Shown: positions 27,502 to 36,696, numbered from the stretch's first letter. The stretch: 53,252 nucleotides of DNA from Flavobacterium daejeonense DSM 17708 (GCF_000425425.1 NZ_AUDK01000030.1:1-53252); one strand, 5' to 3'. Notes: generated from the letters alone by a model not told the origin. Translations and numbers: made by a program.

Positions 27502-28869
27502 ATGAAAAAAGCAACCTTATTCTTCCTACTTAATTTAATACCTGCTCATAATTATTCACAGGACATAAAAAACAATACAGATATCATTAAAAAAAACATA
27601 CAAATTGATCAACCAACCACTTCGTTAACTGTAGTTCTGGATAAAGCTGTACAAGGAGTTGGGCCTAGCGGAATTATTGGTCATGGTATTGCTTCCAAAG
27701 ATATGATTAGCACAGAAGAACTTAAAGGCTATCCAAAAATGAAAAATATTCCGGATTCTTTGAGTAACATCAAAGAGTATCTTTTCATTTTGAATGATTT
27801 TCAATTTTATTATCAAAATTACAAACAAGGCATTTACAGTAAAGATTTTTTCATGCAAAAAGCAATCAATAATAAGAAAAATCTAAAGGACACGATTTTT
27901 CTAACAGGTCAAAAAGTTAAAACCACTATATCTGTTCTGGCAGGCTATACCCCTAACAATTCTATTGTATATATAATTGACTCTAATAATAACGATGACT
28001 TTTCAGATGAAGCCGCCAACACATTAGTATCTAAATTATACAAACAAGATGATATCATTGAACATGCTCTAGCGGTGGACATAGAATATTTTGATGGAAC
28101 TACAATAAAAAAAGACAAACAACTCATTACTGTTGAAAAAAGTCTTTCTGATAAAGATTTAGCTTTAATGTTTAAATTTCCTCAATTTAAATATGGAAAA
28201 GTACAATTAGGAAATGATTCCTACTTAATCATTTCTGAATCTTTCAATAGAAATCAATCAATTTTCCTTGTAAAAGACCAACCTTATTTTGACAGAATTG
28301 ATAGAAAACACGAAATCAAACCTAATCAATACTTAAAAATAGATGATAATTATATCCAATATACTCCATTAACACAAAATTTAAGTAAAATAAAATTAAC
28401 TATAAGTCCAAATGAACAGGACAATAAAACAATGCCAACAGCCAACCAAGTTGATATGATTGCTCCTAATATTAGCGGTGTAAATGCCCTTAACAACACC
28501 GAAATATCTTTAAAAAAATACAGAGGAAAATATGTTTTTCTTGATTTTTGGAGTACTTCGTGTCCCCCTTGTATAAAAGAGTTCCCAAAAATAAAAGAGG
28601 TTTATGATAAATTCAGTCATAAAGATCTTGAAATTATAGGAATTGCCGATGTAAGAGGAAAAATTGACATTAATAAATTCATTATTGATCAAAATGTAAC
28701 TTGGCCAACTATTGATGAAAAACATCCAAAAACAATCAGTAAAGGTTATCAAATCATTTCTTACCCAACCTCTTATTTAATTGATCCAAACGGAAAAATT
28801 ATCGCAACTGATTTGAGAGGTGATGATTTAAACAACAAATTAGAGTTTTTGAAATTAGAGAAAAAATAG
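27502..28869 (+). CDS. Exported TlpA/ResA-like thioredoxin-fold protein
   Basis: The 455-residue protein starts with a signal peptide (MKKATLFFLLNLIPAHNYSQ). About 300 residues of unassigned sequence come first. The C-terminal 140 residues form a thioredoxin domain with FLDFWSTSCPPCIKEFPKIK, catalytic cysteines Cys354 and Cys357, and the cis-proline region ISYPTSYLIDPNGKIIATDL. Such proteins keep thiols reduced or oxidised in the periplasm and include factors for cytochrome c maturation. The long N-terminal part is not a DUF I can name. CcsBA is encoded a few genes downstream, which may or may not be meaningful. It begins a run of exported proteins. Confidence 0.85.
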   Translation: MKKATLFFLLNLIPAHNYSQDIKNNTDIIKKNIQIDQPTTSLTVVLDKAVQGVGPSGIIGHGIASKDMISTEELKGYPKMKNIPDSLSNIKEYLFILNDFQFYYQNYKQGIYSKDFFMQKAINNKKNLKDTIFLTGQKVKTTISVLAGYTPNNSIVYIIDSNNNDDFSDEAANTLVSKLYKQDDIIEHALAVDIEYFDGTTIKKDKQLITVEKSLSDKDLALMFKFPQFKYGKVQLGNDSYLIISESFNRNQSIFLVKDQPYFDRIDRKHEIKPNQYLKIDDNYIQYTPLTQNLSKIKLTISPNEQDNKTMPTANQVDMIAPNISGVNALNNTEISLKKYRGKYVFLDFWSTSCPPCIKEFPKIKEVYDKFSHKDLEIIGIADVRGKIDINKFIIDQNVTWPTIDEKHPKTISKGYQIISYPTSYLIDPNGKIIATDLRGDDLNNKLEFLKLEKK

Positions 28870-28899
28870 TTTAATAACCAACAAACCAAACTTCTAACC

Positions 28900-29367
28900 A
28901 TGAAAAAACTACTTCTTCCACTTGTATTTATTGTATTTGCTTGTACTACTAAGAAAAATTTAAATGGCAACGAAGATAAAGGTACCGGTGATACCCGAAC
29001 CAAAGCAGTAGAACTTCTGGATAACAACACTTACTTACTAACCGAACAAAGCGATGATAAAACCTATGGCTTCGACAAATCCAATCCTATAAAAGTAGGT
29101 GGTGTAAAAACCAATGAAGGACCTGTCAACGAAAGAAGGTTTCTAAATGCCTTATTTGGGCCTGGAAATAAAAAAATGACTTATTTCAGAGCCGGAAGTT
29201 GTTGTGCTTTTAAAACCCCTAATGGTTATATCAACAACGTGGGATTGCTTGACAGATACCGAGTAACTGAAATTGGCAGCAAAGATACATTAGACATTTA
29301 TATCAATATGTATGATACCGGTGATTTGAAAATCCCTGTTGGTTTGAAAGCAAAAGTGAAAAAATAA
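28900..29367 (+). CDS. Conserved hypothetical lipoprotein
   Basis: The 155-residue protein has a lipoprotein signal (MKKLLLPLVFIVFAC). The mature part includes KTYGFDKSNPIKVGG, GPVNERRFLNALFGPGN and FRAGSCCAFKTPNG, strongly patterned but with no enzyme signature I recognise. Similar flavobacterial proteins have, to my recollection, been labelled as 2-dehydro-3-deoxyphosphooctonate aldolase. Nothing here resembles that barrel enzyme, so I do not use the label. It starts 30 bases after the thioredoxin gene and is probably in the same operon. Confidence 0.8.
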   Translation: MKKLLLPLVFIVFACTTKKNLNGNEDKGTGDTRTKAVELLDNNTYLLTEQSDDKTYGFDKSNPIKVGGVKTNEGPVNERRFLNALFGPGNKKMTYFRAGSCCAFKTPNGYINNVGLLDRYRVTEIGSKDTLDIYINMYDTGDLKIPVGLKAKVKK

Positions 29368-29422
29368 TCCCTTAAATAACTTAAAACTTGTATTCTATCA
29401 TTATTAACTTCAAATCACACCA

Positions 29423-30331
29423 ATGAAAAAAATTACACTTTTAATATTCATATTCCAATTCGCCATTAGTTATCCTCAATATAGCAACAAAACTGAATTA
29501 CAAGAAAGAATTACTCAATATTCAGACGAAACAATAAAACGAGAACGAGATAATAGATACTATACAGAAGAAGAATATAAATTAGTCAATGATTTAGAAA
29601 CAACAACATTTAAAAACTTGGCTAATCCAAATGAGACCAGTGAACTTTCTCTATTTTTAAAACAAAACTTGACCTCGGACGATTTAAAAAAAATCAACTT
29701 CAATCAAATCACTTCTTCATTCAGCTACAAATTAAATCCTTATAAATTAGACAACTATGATTACACAATTAGACTAACTTTTGAGATAGGTAAAGACAAT
29801 AAAGCTCAAAACATAAAAATTCAAACAGGTAATGCTGATTTTAATAAACAAATAAAAAATGTATTCAAAACATTTCCTTTAGAAAAACTAAATATTGATA
29901 CCGAAAACAAATCTGCAATAATTAGTGTTCAATTATTTTGTAGGGAAAACAAAAAAACAATAATAAAAGCAAGTACAAATGCAGTTTATGATATCACTCC
30001 ATCTCTTAATGAATGTCAAAATTTAGATTACAACAAACGTAATAGCTGTTTCTATAACGAATTGAATAAATACATTTTGAAACATATATCTTTAGAAGCA
30101 ATTTCCAAACAAAAATTAAAAGGAGAAATTTCGATTTATCCAAGATTTTCAATAGATACTAATGGAAAAATATTTAAGGTAAATTCAATTGCTCCAAATA
30201 CTATCATTAAGAATGAAATTGACAGAATTATTCAATCTTTTGACAAAAAAATAATACCAGCCAAAAGAAATGATACTACAAAAGAATATTTTTACGAAAC
30301 CAGCTACATCCTTTTTATTGAAAAAACCTAA
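29423..30331 (+). CDS. Exported protein with TonB C-terminal-like domain(s)
   Basis: The 302-residue protein has a signal peptide (MKKITLLIFIFQFAISYPQ) and two related halves. The second has the pattern of flavobacterial TonB C-terminal domains: ECQNLDYNKRNSCFYNELNKY followed by LKGEISIYPRFSIDTNGKIF. The first half has a similar IRLTFEIGKDNKAQNIKIQTG strand pattern. Unlike a true energy transducer it has no N-terminal membrane anchor that would remain after processing and no proline-rich linker. It may be a periplasmic binding or adaptor protein. Placement between a lipoprotein and a hydrolase suggests co-expression. Confidence 0.65.
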   Translation: MKKITLLIFIFQFAISYPQYSNKTELQERITQYSDETIKRERDNRYYTEEEYKLVNDLETTTFKNLANPNETSELSLFLKQNLTSDDLKKINFNQITSSFSYKLNPYKLDNYDYTIRLTFEIGKDNKAQNIKIQTGNADFNKQIKNVFKTFPLEKLNIDTENKSAIISVQLFCRENKKTIIKASTNAVYDITPSLNECQNLDYNKRNSCFYNELNKYILKHISLEAISKQKLKGEISIYPRFSIDTNGKIFKVNSIAPNTIIKNEIDRIIQSFDKKIIPAKRNDTTKEYFYETSYILFIEKT

Positions 30332-30343
30332 ATAAACAAAAAA

Positions 30344-31741
30344 ATGAAAACTATATTAACCATACTTTTTGCAACACTATTAAGTTTTTCAGTAAAAGCA
30401 CAGGAAATTACCGGACAATGGAATGGGGTTCTTAATGTTCAGGGAATGCAGTTAAGACTCGTTTTTCATATTACAAAAACAACTGACAGCTTTACGGCCA
30501 CAATGGACAGTCCGGATCAAAAAGCCAACGGAATTCCTGTAACAAAAACTACTTTTGAAAAGCCGAAGATAAAATTTGAAATTGCAGCTATTAATATGGA
30601 ATACAATGGCGAACTAAAAGAGCAGGAAATCATTGGTGTTTTTACACAAAACGGTCAGCAATTTCCTTTAAACTTATCCCGAAATACAATAGAAAAAACA
30701 GCTTTAAAAAGACCTCAGGAACCCGCAAAGCTCTTTCCTTATTACGAAGAAGAAGTAACTTTTTTAAATCCGAAAGCCAACATTTCTTTGGCTGGAACTT
30801 TAACATTACCTAAAAAAGAAGGCGTTTATCCCGCAGTGATTTTGATTTCAGGAAGCGGTCCTCAAAACCGGGACGAAGAATTAATGGGACACAAACCTTT
30901 TTTAGTGATTTCTGATTTTCTAAGCCGCAACGGAATTGCCGTTTTAAGATATGACGACAGAGGTTTTGGAAACTCAAAAGGTGATTTTAAATCGGCTACC
31001 ACAGCTGATTTTGCAACTGATGTTGAAAGCGCTTTAGCCTATTTGAAAACCCGAAAAGAAATCAACACAAACCAAATTGGCTTAATTGGTCACAGTGAAG
31101 GCGGTGTTATTGCCCCAATTGTGGCTTCAAAATCCAAAGACGTCAATTTTATTATTCTGCTTGCAGGAACCGGAATTCCCGGAAATGAATTATTGCTGTT
31201 ACAACAGGAAAAAATCGCCCATGTTTCCGGTATTTCAGATGCTGAAATACAAAAAGCAACAGCCAACAACAAAACCCTTTTTGATTTAATAGTACATTCG
31301 ACTGACAATGAAAAATTGAAATCGGATTTGAGAGCTGAATTGAACCAAATAATCGACAATGATACTGCTGCGAAAATTCCAAACGGTATAACCAAAGAAA
31401 AATATATCGATGAAAAACTCAATCAGCTTATTTCACCCTGGATGCTTTATTTTATCAAATCCAACCCCGCAACTGTATTGGAAAAAGTAAAATGTCCGGT
31501 GTTAGCGCTTAATGGTGAAAAAGATACGCAAGTTCCTTATAAAGAAAACCTAACCGCTATAAAAAATGCTTTAGCTAAAGGAGGAAACAAAAAACTGACA
31601 GTTAAATCATTTCCTAATCTGAATCATTTATTTCAGGAATGCAAAACAGGTTCTCCTGAAGAATACGCAACCATAGAACAAACATTTGCTCCTGTTGTTT
31701 TAGAAGAAATGCTACAATGGATCAAAACACAAACGAAATAG
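30344..31741 (+). CDS. Exported alpha/beta hydrolase
   Basis: The 465-residue protein has a signal peptide (MKTILTILFATLLSFSVKAQ) and an N-terminal beta-rich domain (about 20-125: GQWNGVLNVQGMQLRLVFHI). An alpha/beta hydrolase domain follows. The nucleophile serine is in IGHSEGGVIAP, the oxyanion region in ISGSGPQNRDE, the aspartate in LNGEKDTQVP and the histidine in FPNLNHLFQ. Related proteins are annotated as esterases, acyl hydrolases or dipeptidyl-peptidase-like hydrolases. The substrate is not known. It starts 12 bases after the TonB-C-like gene. Confidence 0.87.
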   Translation: MKTILTILFATLLSFSVKAQEITGQWNGVLNVQGMQLRLVFHITKTTDSFTATMDSPDQKANGIPVTKTTFEKPKIKFEIAAINMEYNGELKEQEIIGVFTQNGQQFPLNLSRNTIEKTALKRPQEPAKLFPYYEEEVTFLNPKANISLAGTLTLPKKEGVYPAVILISGSGPQNRDEELMGHKPFLVISDFLSRNGIAVLRYDDRGFGNSKGDFKSATTADFATDVESALAYLKTRKEINTNQIGLIGHSEGGVIAPIVASKSKDVNFIILLAGTGIPGNELLLLQQEKIAHVSGISDAEIQKATANNKTLFDLIVHSTDNEKLKSDLRAELNQIIDNDTAAKIPNGITKEKYIDEKLNQLISPWMLYFIKSNPATVLEKVKCPVLALNGEKDTQVPYKENLTAIKNALAKGGNKKLTVKSFPNLNHLFQECKTGSPEEYATIEQTFAPVVLEEMLQWIKTQTK

Positions 31742-31813
31742 CCCATAAACACTTCGAACACAAAAGCACTTTCCTCCCTTAATTTTGGATTAAATTAACA
31801 AAAGTACGTCTTT

Positions 31814-31840
31814 AGTACTCAACATTTTTGAGTACTTTTG
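31814..31840 (+). promoter_or_regulatory. Palindrome overlapping the putative ccsBA promoter
   Basis: AGTACTCAA (31814-31822) and TTGAGTACT (31828-31836) form a perfect 9-bp inverted repeat with a 5-base spacer. The right arm overlaps a TAnnTTTG match, TACTTTTG (31833-31840), 32 bases before the ccsBA ATG. It could be an operator over the -7 element, or a weak terminator for the hydrolase gene. Confidence 0.5.
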
Positions 31841-31872
31841 TCGCACTTTTATATCAATCTAATCCCATAGAA

Positions 31873-34800
31873 ATGGATAAAAAAATCTACGCTTTTTTGT
31901 TTTCTACCCGCTTAATGGCTTTTCTTTTTCTGGCTTTTGCAGTAGCAATGGCAACAGGAACTTTCATCGAAAGTAAATACAATACCGATACCGCCCGAAT
32001 TTGGATCTACAACACCTGGTGGTTTGAGGGGATTATGGTCATTTTTATGATTAATTTTTTAGGAAACATCAAGCGTTACCAATTGTGGAAAAAAGAAAAA
32101 TGGGCGAGTTTACTGCTGCATTTGGCGTTTATTTTAATTCTGTTGGGAGCCTTTATTACCCGTTACATTAGTTTTGAAGGCGTGATGCCTATTCGCGAAG
32201 GCGCAACAGAAAGTCAGTTTTATTCCGACAAAACTTTCCTGACTATTTTTGTAGATGGTGAATACAAAGGCGAAATGAAACGTCGCACATTTGAAAAAGC
32301 GGTGCTGCTTTCTCCGGTAACCAACAACAATTTCTCGGTTTCGGGACAATTTGCCGATACTCCTTTTGAAGTTAAATACAAAAATTACATTTTAGGAGCT
32401 AAAGAATACATCAAACCCGATGCGAACGGAACTTTATATATGAAATTGGTCGAAGCCGGTTCAGGCGGTCGTGAGGAACATTTCCTGAAAGAAGGTGAAG
32501 TACAAAATATTCACAACGTACTTTTTGCCCTGAACAAGCACACCGATGGAGCCATCAACATCACTTTTGACGGAAAAGATTACACGATTGAAACCCCTTT
32601 TGAAGGAAACTTTATGCGAATGGCTGATAAGTTACAAGGCTCCGTAAGTAAAGACAAAGTGGAACCATTGATGATGCGTTCGCTATACAGCATTGGCGAT
32701 ATTCGCATCGTTTTCCCTGATCCTGCCGTTCGAGGAACTATTGATTATGAATCTAACAACGATTTTAAAGCCAAAAGCCACGAAGATGCTTTGGTAGTAA
32801 CTATCAATGCCGAAGGTCAACAAAAAGAGGTAACATTATTGGGTTCAAAAGGAAAAACAGGCGAACCTAAAACGGTTAAAATTGGCAACATCGAATACTC
32901 TTTATTCTACGGAAGTAAGGCTTATATTTTGCCATTCAAAATAAAATTGAACGATTTTATTGCTCAAAAATATCCCGGAACCGACAAAAGTTATTCGGCT
33001 TTCGAAAGTAAAGTAACGGTTTTGGATTCTGCCGAAAAACCATTCGATGCGAGAATTTATATGAATCACGTTTTGGATCACCAAGGCTATCGTTTTTTCC
33101 AATCTTCCTTTGATCCGGACGAAAAAGGAACAGTGCTTTCGGTAAACCACGACTTCTGGGGAACCTACATCACTTATGCCGGATATTTTATTTTATTCTT
33201 TTCATTAATGGCGATTATGTTTACGAAACATTCCCGTTTTGCCGATTTAAAACGCAAACTGGAAGTGGTTAAAGAGAAAAAAGAAAAACTAATTACGATT
33301 TTAGTGCTATTCCTGAGTTTCAATGGTTTTGCACAAATGCAGGATCACGACCATGACCATGAAGGACATGACCACAATCATGAGCATACTGAACAAGAAC
33401 ACAATCACGATCACACTCATACCGAAAATGCTAAAACAGGAAAAATGCATGTAAGAGTGGCTCCAACGGAAAAACAACTGGATTCGTTGATTACTAAATA
33501 CAAAGTTTCCGAAAAACACGCCGCTCGTTTTGGCCGATTGATTATTCAGGATGCCGGAGGAAGAATGAAACCGATCAATACGTTTTCTTCTGAATTATTG
33601 CGAAAAGTAAGTCACGCTAACGAATACAAAGGCATGAATTCCGATCAGGTATTTTTATCGATGTCGCAATACGGACAACTTTGGGTTGAAGTGCCTTTAA
33701 TCTATATCAAAAGCGGAAATGACAGCATCCGAAAAATTATTGGTATTGATGCCAAAGCTAAATATGCGCCTTTCATTGCTTTTTTTGACGAAGAAGGAAA
33801 TTACAAATTATCACCTTATTTAGAAGCGGCTTATCAGGCGGCCAACCCGAATCAGTTTGAAAAAGATTTCGTAGAAACGGACAAAAAAGTCAATTTGATG
33901 GAATCAGCTTTGAGCGGAAATATCCTAAAGATTTTCCCGATTCCGAATGATCCAAACAACAAATGGATTTCATTCAACGAAGTGGAAAAATCAGGACTAA
34001 AAGGCATGGATTCAACTTATACCAAAAGTGTTTTGCCATTGTATTTTGGTTCTTTAACCAATGCTTCCGTTTCCGGTGAATATAAAAATGCGGATGAATT
34101 ATTAGAAAGCATTCACGGTTTCCAAAAGAAATTTGGCGCTGAAGTAATTCCATCGGAAAGAAAAGTCGATTTAGAGATTTTATACAACAAATATGATGTG
34201 TTCCAAAAATTGCCGTATTGGTATTTAACCGCAGCGATTTTGATGCTTTTGTTTACTATTATCAAAATTTTCAAAGAAAACAAAGCTTTGAATTATCTGG
34301 TAAACGGTATGCACATCGTCATCGGCTTATTGTTTGCGCTGCATACCGCTGGACTAATTGCGCGTTGGTACATTTCAGGTCACGCGCCTTGGAGTAACGC
34401 TTACGAATCCATCGTTTATGTTTCCTGGGCAACGATGTTCTTTGGATTGGCTTTTGATATCAAATCGAAACTAACGGTTGCTTCTTCCGCTTTCGTAACA
34501 GCGATGATTTTAATGGCAGCTTACATGAACTGGATTGACCCGGAAATTGCCAATCTGCAACCGGTTTTAAATTCCTATTGGTTAATGATTCACGTGGCGG
34601 TTATTGTGGCAAGTTACGGCCCATTTGCATTAGGATTTATACTTGGTTTTGTTGCCTTGTTGTTAATTTTCTTTACCAATGAAAAAAACAAAGCCAAAAT
34701 GAGTTTAAACATCAAAGAAATCACTTATATCAACGAAATGTCCTTAACTATCGGATTGATCATGTTGACTATTGGAAACTTTTTAGGCGGACAATGGGCT

Positions 34801-35127
34801 AATGAAAGCTGGGGACGCTATTGGGGTTGGGACCCAAAAGAAACCTGGGCTTTGATTAGTATTATGGTGTATGCTTTTGTAATTCACGCCCGTTTTGTTC
34901 CTGCTTTAAGAGGTAAATGGATTTTTAATCTGATGAGTATGTTTGCTTTTATTTCCATTTTGTTTACCTATTACGGAGTAAACTTTCACTTAGTAGGATT
35001 GCATTCCTACGCCAGCGGAGAAGCGCATTCCTTAAACTGGATTTATTATTCTATGGGAACTATTGCCCTTATTGGTGCTCTTACCTACCCAAAATATAAA
35101 AAGCATTACAAGAAAAATAAAAAATAA
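31873..35127 (+). CDS. ccsA: Fused cytochrome c biogenesis protein CcsBA (ResB-CcsA fusion) with His-rich linker
   Basis: The 1084-residue membrane protein joins a ResB/CcsB-like N-terminal half (membrane helices at about 10-30, 45-60, 75-95 and 435-455, with a large periplasmic loop) to a CcsA half with many helices. The heme-handling WWD motif WGWDPKETW is at 984-992. CcsBA carries heme across the membrane and attaches it to CXXCH cytochromes (system II). Between the halves a signal-like helix (LVLFLSFNGFAQ) precedes residues 491-516, with 11 histidines in DHDHD-type repeats. The ATG at 31873 is used; an upstream TTG at 31828 lies in the promoter palindrome. Confidence 0.93.
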   Translation: MDKKIYAFLFSTRLMAFLFLAFAVAMATGTFIESKYNTDTARIWIYNTWWFEGIMVIFMINFLGNIKRYQLWKKEKWASLLLHLAFILILLGAFITRYISFEGVMPIREGATESQFYSDKTFLTIFVDGEYKGEMKRRTFEKAVLLSPVTNNNFSVSGQFADTPFEVKYKNYILGAKEYIKPDANGTLYMKLVEAGSGGREEHFLKEGEVQNIHNVLFALNKHTDGAINITFDGKDYTIETPFEGNFMRMADKLQGSVSKDKVEPLMMRSLYSIGDIRIVFPDPAVRGTIDYESNNDFKAKSHEDALVVTINAEGQQKEVTLLGSKGKTGEPKTVKIGNIEYSLFYGSKAYILPFKIKLNDFIAQKYPGTDKSYSAFESKVTVLDSAEKPFDARIYMNHVLDHQGYRFFQSSFDPDEKGTVLSVNHDFWGTYITYAGYFILFFSLMAIMFTKHSRFADLKRKLEVVKEKKEKLITILVLFLSFNGFAQMQDHDHDHEGHDHNHEHTEQEHNHDHTHTENAKTGKMHVRVAPTEKQLDSLITKYKVSEKHAARFGRLIIQDAGGRMKPINTFSSELLRKVSHANEYKGMNSDQVFLSMSQYGQLWVEVPLIYIKSGNDSIRKIIGIDAKAKYAPFIAFFDEEGNYKLSPYLEAAYQAANPNQFEKDFVETDKKVNLMESALSGNILKIFPIPNDPNNKWISFNEVEKSGLKGMDSTYTKSVLPLYFGSLTNASVSGEYKNADELLESIHGFQKKFGAEVIPSERKVDLEILYNKYDVFQKLPYWYLTAAILMLLFTIIKIFKENKALNYLVNGMHIVIGLLFALHTAGLIARWYISGHAPWSNAYESIVYVSWATMFFGLAFDIKSKLTVASSAFVTAMILMAAYMNWIDPEIANLQPVLNSYWLMIHVAVIVASYGPFALGFILGFVALLLIFFTNEKNKAKMSLNIKEITYINEMSLTIGLIMLTIGNFLGGQWANESWGRYWGWDPKETWALISIMVYAFVIHARFVPALRGKWIFNLMSMFAFISILFTYYGVNFHLVGLHSYASGEAHSLNWIYYSMGTIALIGALTYPKYKKHYKKNKK

Positions 35128-35146
35128 TTTAGATTTCTAAATCATT

Positions 35147-35221
35147 AGAACCACAGATTAAACTGATTTCGACAAAATAAATTCTTGTCATTCATTATAA
35201 GCTGTGGTTCTTTTATTTTCA
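35147..35221 (+). terminator. Terminator after ccsBA
   Basis: AGAACCACAG (35147-35156) pairs with CTGTGGTTCT (35212-35221) and runs into TTTATTTT. The 55-base loop is unusually long, so folding efficiency is uncertain. Confidence 0.55.
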
Positions 35222-35314
35222 ACAAAATATAATCGCTATACTTTAGTTATTTAATTAGGTTTTCTAACAAATATTAGAATTCTGTACTTAAGTTTTTTTG
35301 TTAATTTTACCCTT

Positions 35315-36088
35315 ATGATTAAAGTAAGCATTATTGGTTCGGGAAATGTGGCACAGCATCTTATCAGCACATTTCAAAATTTAGAAAATTCGGGCAATGA
35401 AATCGAATTGTTTCAGGCTTTTGCCAGAAAAAAAGAAAGCTTAATTCATCTGCTTCCCGAAAATAAAATCGTCACCAATTACAACGCTTTAGGAGAAGCT
35501 GATTTGTACATCATCGCCGTTTCTGACGATGCTATCGCTGCGGTTTCTGACGCACTTCCGTTCAAAAACCGATTGGTAGTTCACACCTCCGGAAGTATGC
35601 CTTTTAACATTTTGAACAACAATAACCGAAAAGGCGTTTTCTATCCTTTGCAAACTTTCACCAAAGGAAAAGCAGTCGATTTCACAGGCATTCCAATTTG
35701 CTTAGAAAGCGAAAACGGCACCGATTACAAAGTGTTGGAAAAAGTAGCCCGGGCTATTTCAAATAAAGTCTTTGCCATCAATTCCGAGCAACGAAAGGCC
35801 TTGCATGTAGCAGCGGTTTTTGTGAATAATTTTACCAATCACCTCTTCGCAGTCGGAAATGAAATTTGCAGAGAAAATAAAATTCCTTTTGAGATTTTAA
35901 AACCCTTAATGGAAGAAACGTTCCGCAAACTGGAAACACTTTCCCCGAAAGAAGCTCAAACCGGTCCGGCCATTCGTAATGACCAAAAAACCATTGCGGC
36001 TCACGAAGCTTTTTTAAAAGATAAAAATCAATTAATCGTATATAAAACCCTAACACAATCCATACAAGACAATGGCAAAAAGTTATAA
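35315..36088 (+). CDS. Rossmann-fold NAD(P)-binding protein (DUF2520 family)
   Basis: The 257-residue protein starts with the dinucleotide-binding motif VSIIGSGNVAQHLI. It has the ADLYIIAVSDDAI and VVHTSGSMP signatures of the DUF2520/F420-oxidoreductase-like family, followed by a helical C-terminal domain (HVAAVFVNNFTNHLFAVG). It resembles a 6-phosphogluconate dehydrogenase-type fold. No substrate is established to my knowledge. It overlaps the next gene (KdsC-like) by 17 bases, so they are translated from one message. Confidence 0.85.
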   Translation: MIKVSIIGSGNVAQHLISTFQNLENSGNEIELFQAFARKKESLIHLLPENKIVTNYNALGEADLYIIAVSDDAIAAVSDALPFKNRLVVHTSGSMPFNILNNNNRKGVFYPLQTFTKGKAVDFTGIPICLESENGTDYKVLEKVARAISNKVFAINSEQRKALHVAAVFVNNFTNHLFAVGNEICRENKIPFEILKPLMEETFRKLETLSPKEAQTGPAIRNDQKTIAAHEAFLKDKNQLIVYKTLTQSIQDNGKKL

Positions 36089-36599
36089 AGAAATCATGAA
36101 CGACATCACTACTTTTATTTTTGACGTAGATGGCGTTCTAACCGATGGTTCCGTATTTGTAAACAACGAAGGCGAAATGTTACGAACCATGAATATTCAT
36201 GATGGTTATGCCATGAAAGCAGCCGTAGAAAGCGGCTACAATGTATGCATTATTTCAGGCGGAAGCAACGAAGGCGTTCGTGTTCGCTTACGTAATTTAG
36301 GAATTAAAGACATTCATTTGGGTACTCCGGATAAGGTGGAAACTTTTGACGAATATATAGATTTACACCAAATTAAACAGGAAAACATTTTATACATGGG
36401 CGACGATATTCCGGATTATCAGGTAATGCAAATCGTTGGTTTGCCAACCTGCCCGCAGGATGCCTGTCCGGAAATCAAAGGGATTTCCAAATACATTTCG
36501 CATAAAAATGGCGGAAAAGGGGCCGTTCGTGACGTAATCGAACAAGTTATGAAAGTTCAGGGCAAATGGATGGTAAACTTTGACGGGAAACACGATTAG
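36072..36599 (+). CDS. kdsC: HAD phosphatase, KdsC-like (3-deoxy-D-manno-octulosonate 8-phosphate phosphatase)
   Basis: The 175-residue protein is a cap-less HAD phosphatase. The catalytic motif is FIFDVDGVLTDGSV, motif II CIISGGSNEGVRVRLRNLG and the metal motif YMGDDIPDYQVM. Length and motifs match KdsC, which makes KDO for lipopolysaccharide. A role for another acidic sugar phosphate is possible, since kdsA and kdsB are not adjacent. The start at 36072 lies inside the previous gene; an internal ATG at 36096 would lose only eight residues. Confidence 0.87.
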   Translation: MAKSYKEIMNDITTFIFDVDGVLTDGSVFVNNEGEMLRTMNIHDGYAMKAAVESGYNVCIISGGSNEGVRVRLRNLGIKDIHLGTPDKVETFDEYIDLHQIKQENILYMGDDIPDYQVMQIVGLPTCPQDACPEIKGISKYISHKNGGKGAVRDVIEQVMKVQGKWMVNFDGKHD

Positions 36600-36696
36600 A
36601 TTGCAGATTTTAGATTTTTGACTTTAGATTTCAGATTTTTTTAAAACTAAAGTAAAAATAGATTTCTCAACCATCAACCATCAACAAACAACGGAC

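Noticed and set aside
28900..29367. 2-dehydro-3-deoxyphosphooctonate aldolase
   Set aside because: This label is, as I recall, attached to similar flavobacterial lipoproteins, but the 155-residue lipoprotein has no barrel enzyme motifs.
31828..31872. TTG start for ccsBA at 31828
   Set aside because: It lies in the promoter palindrome; the next ATG begins the first membrane helix region as in the family.
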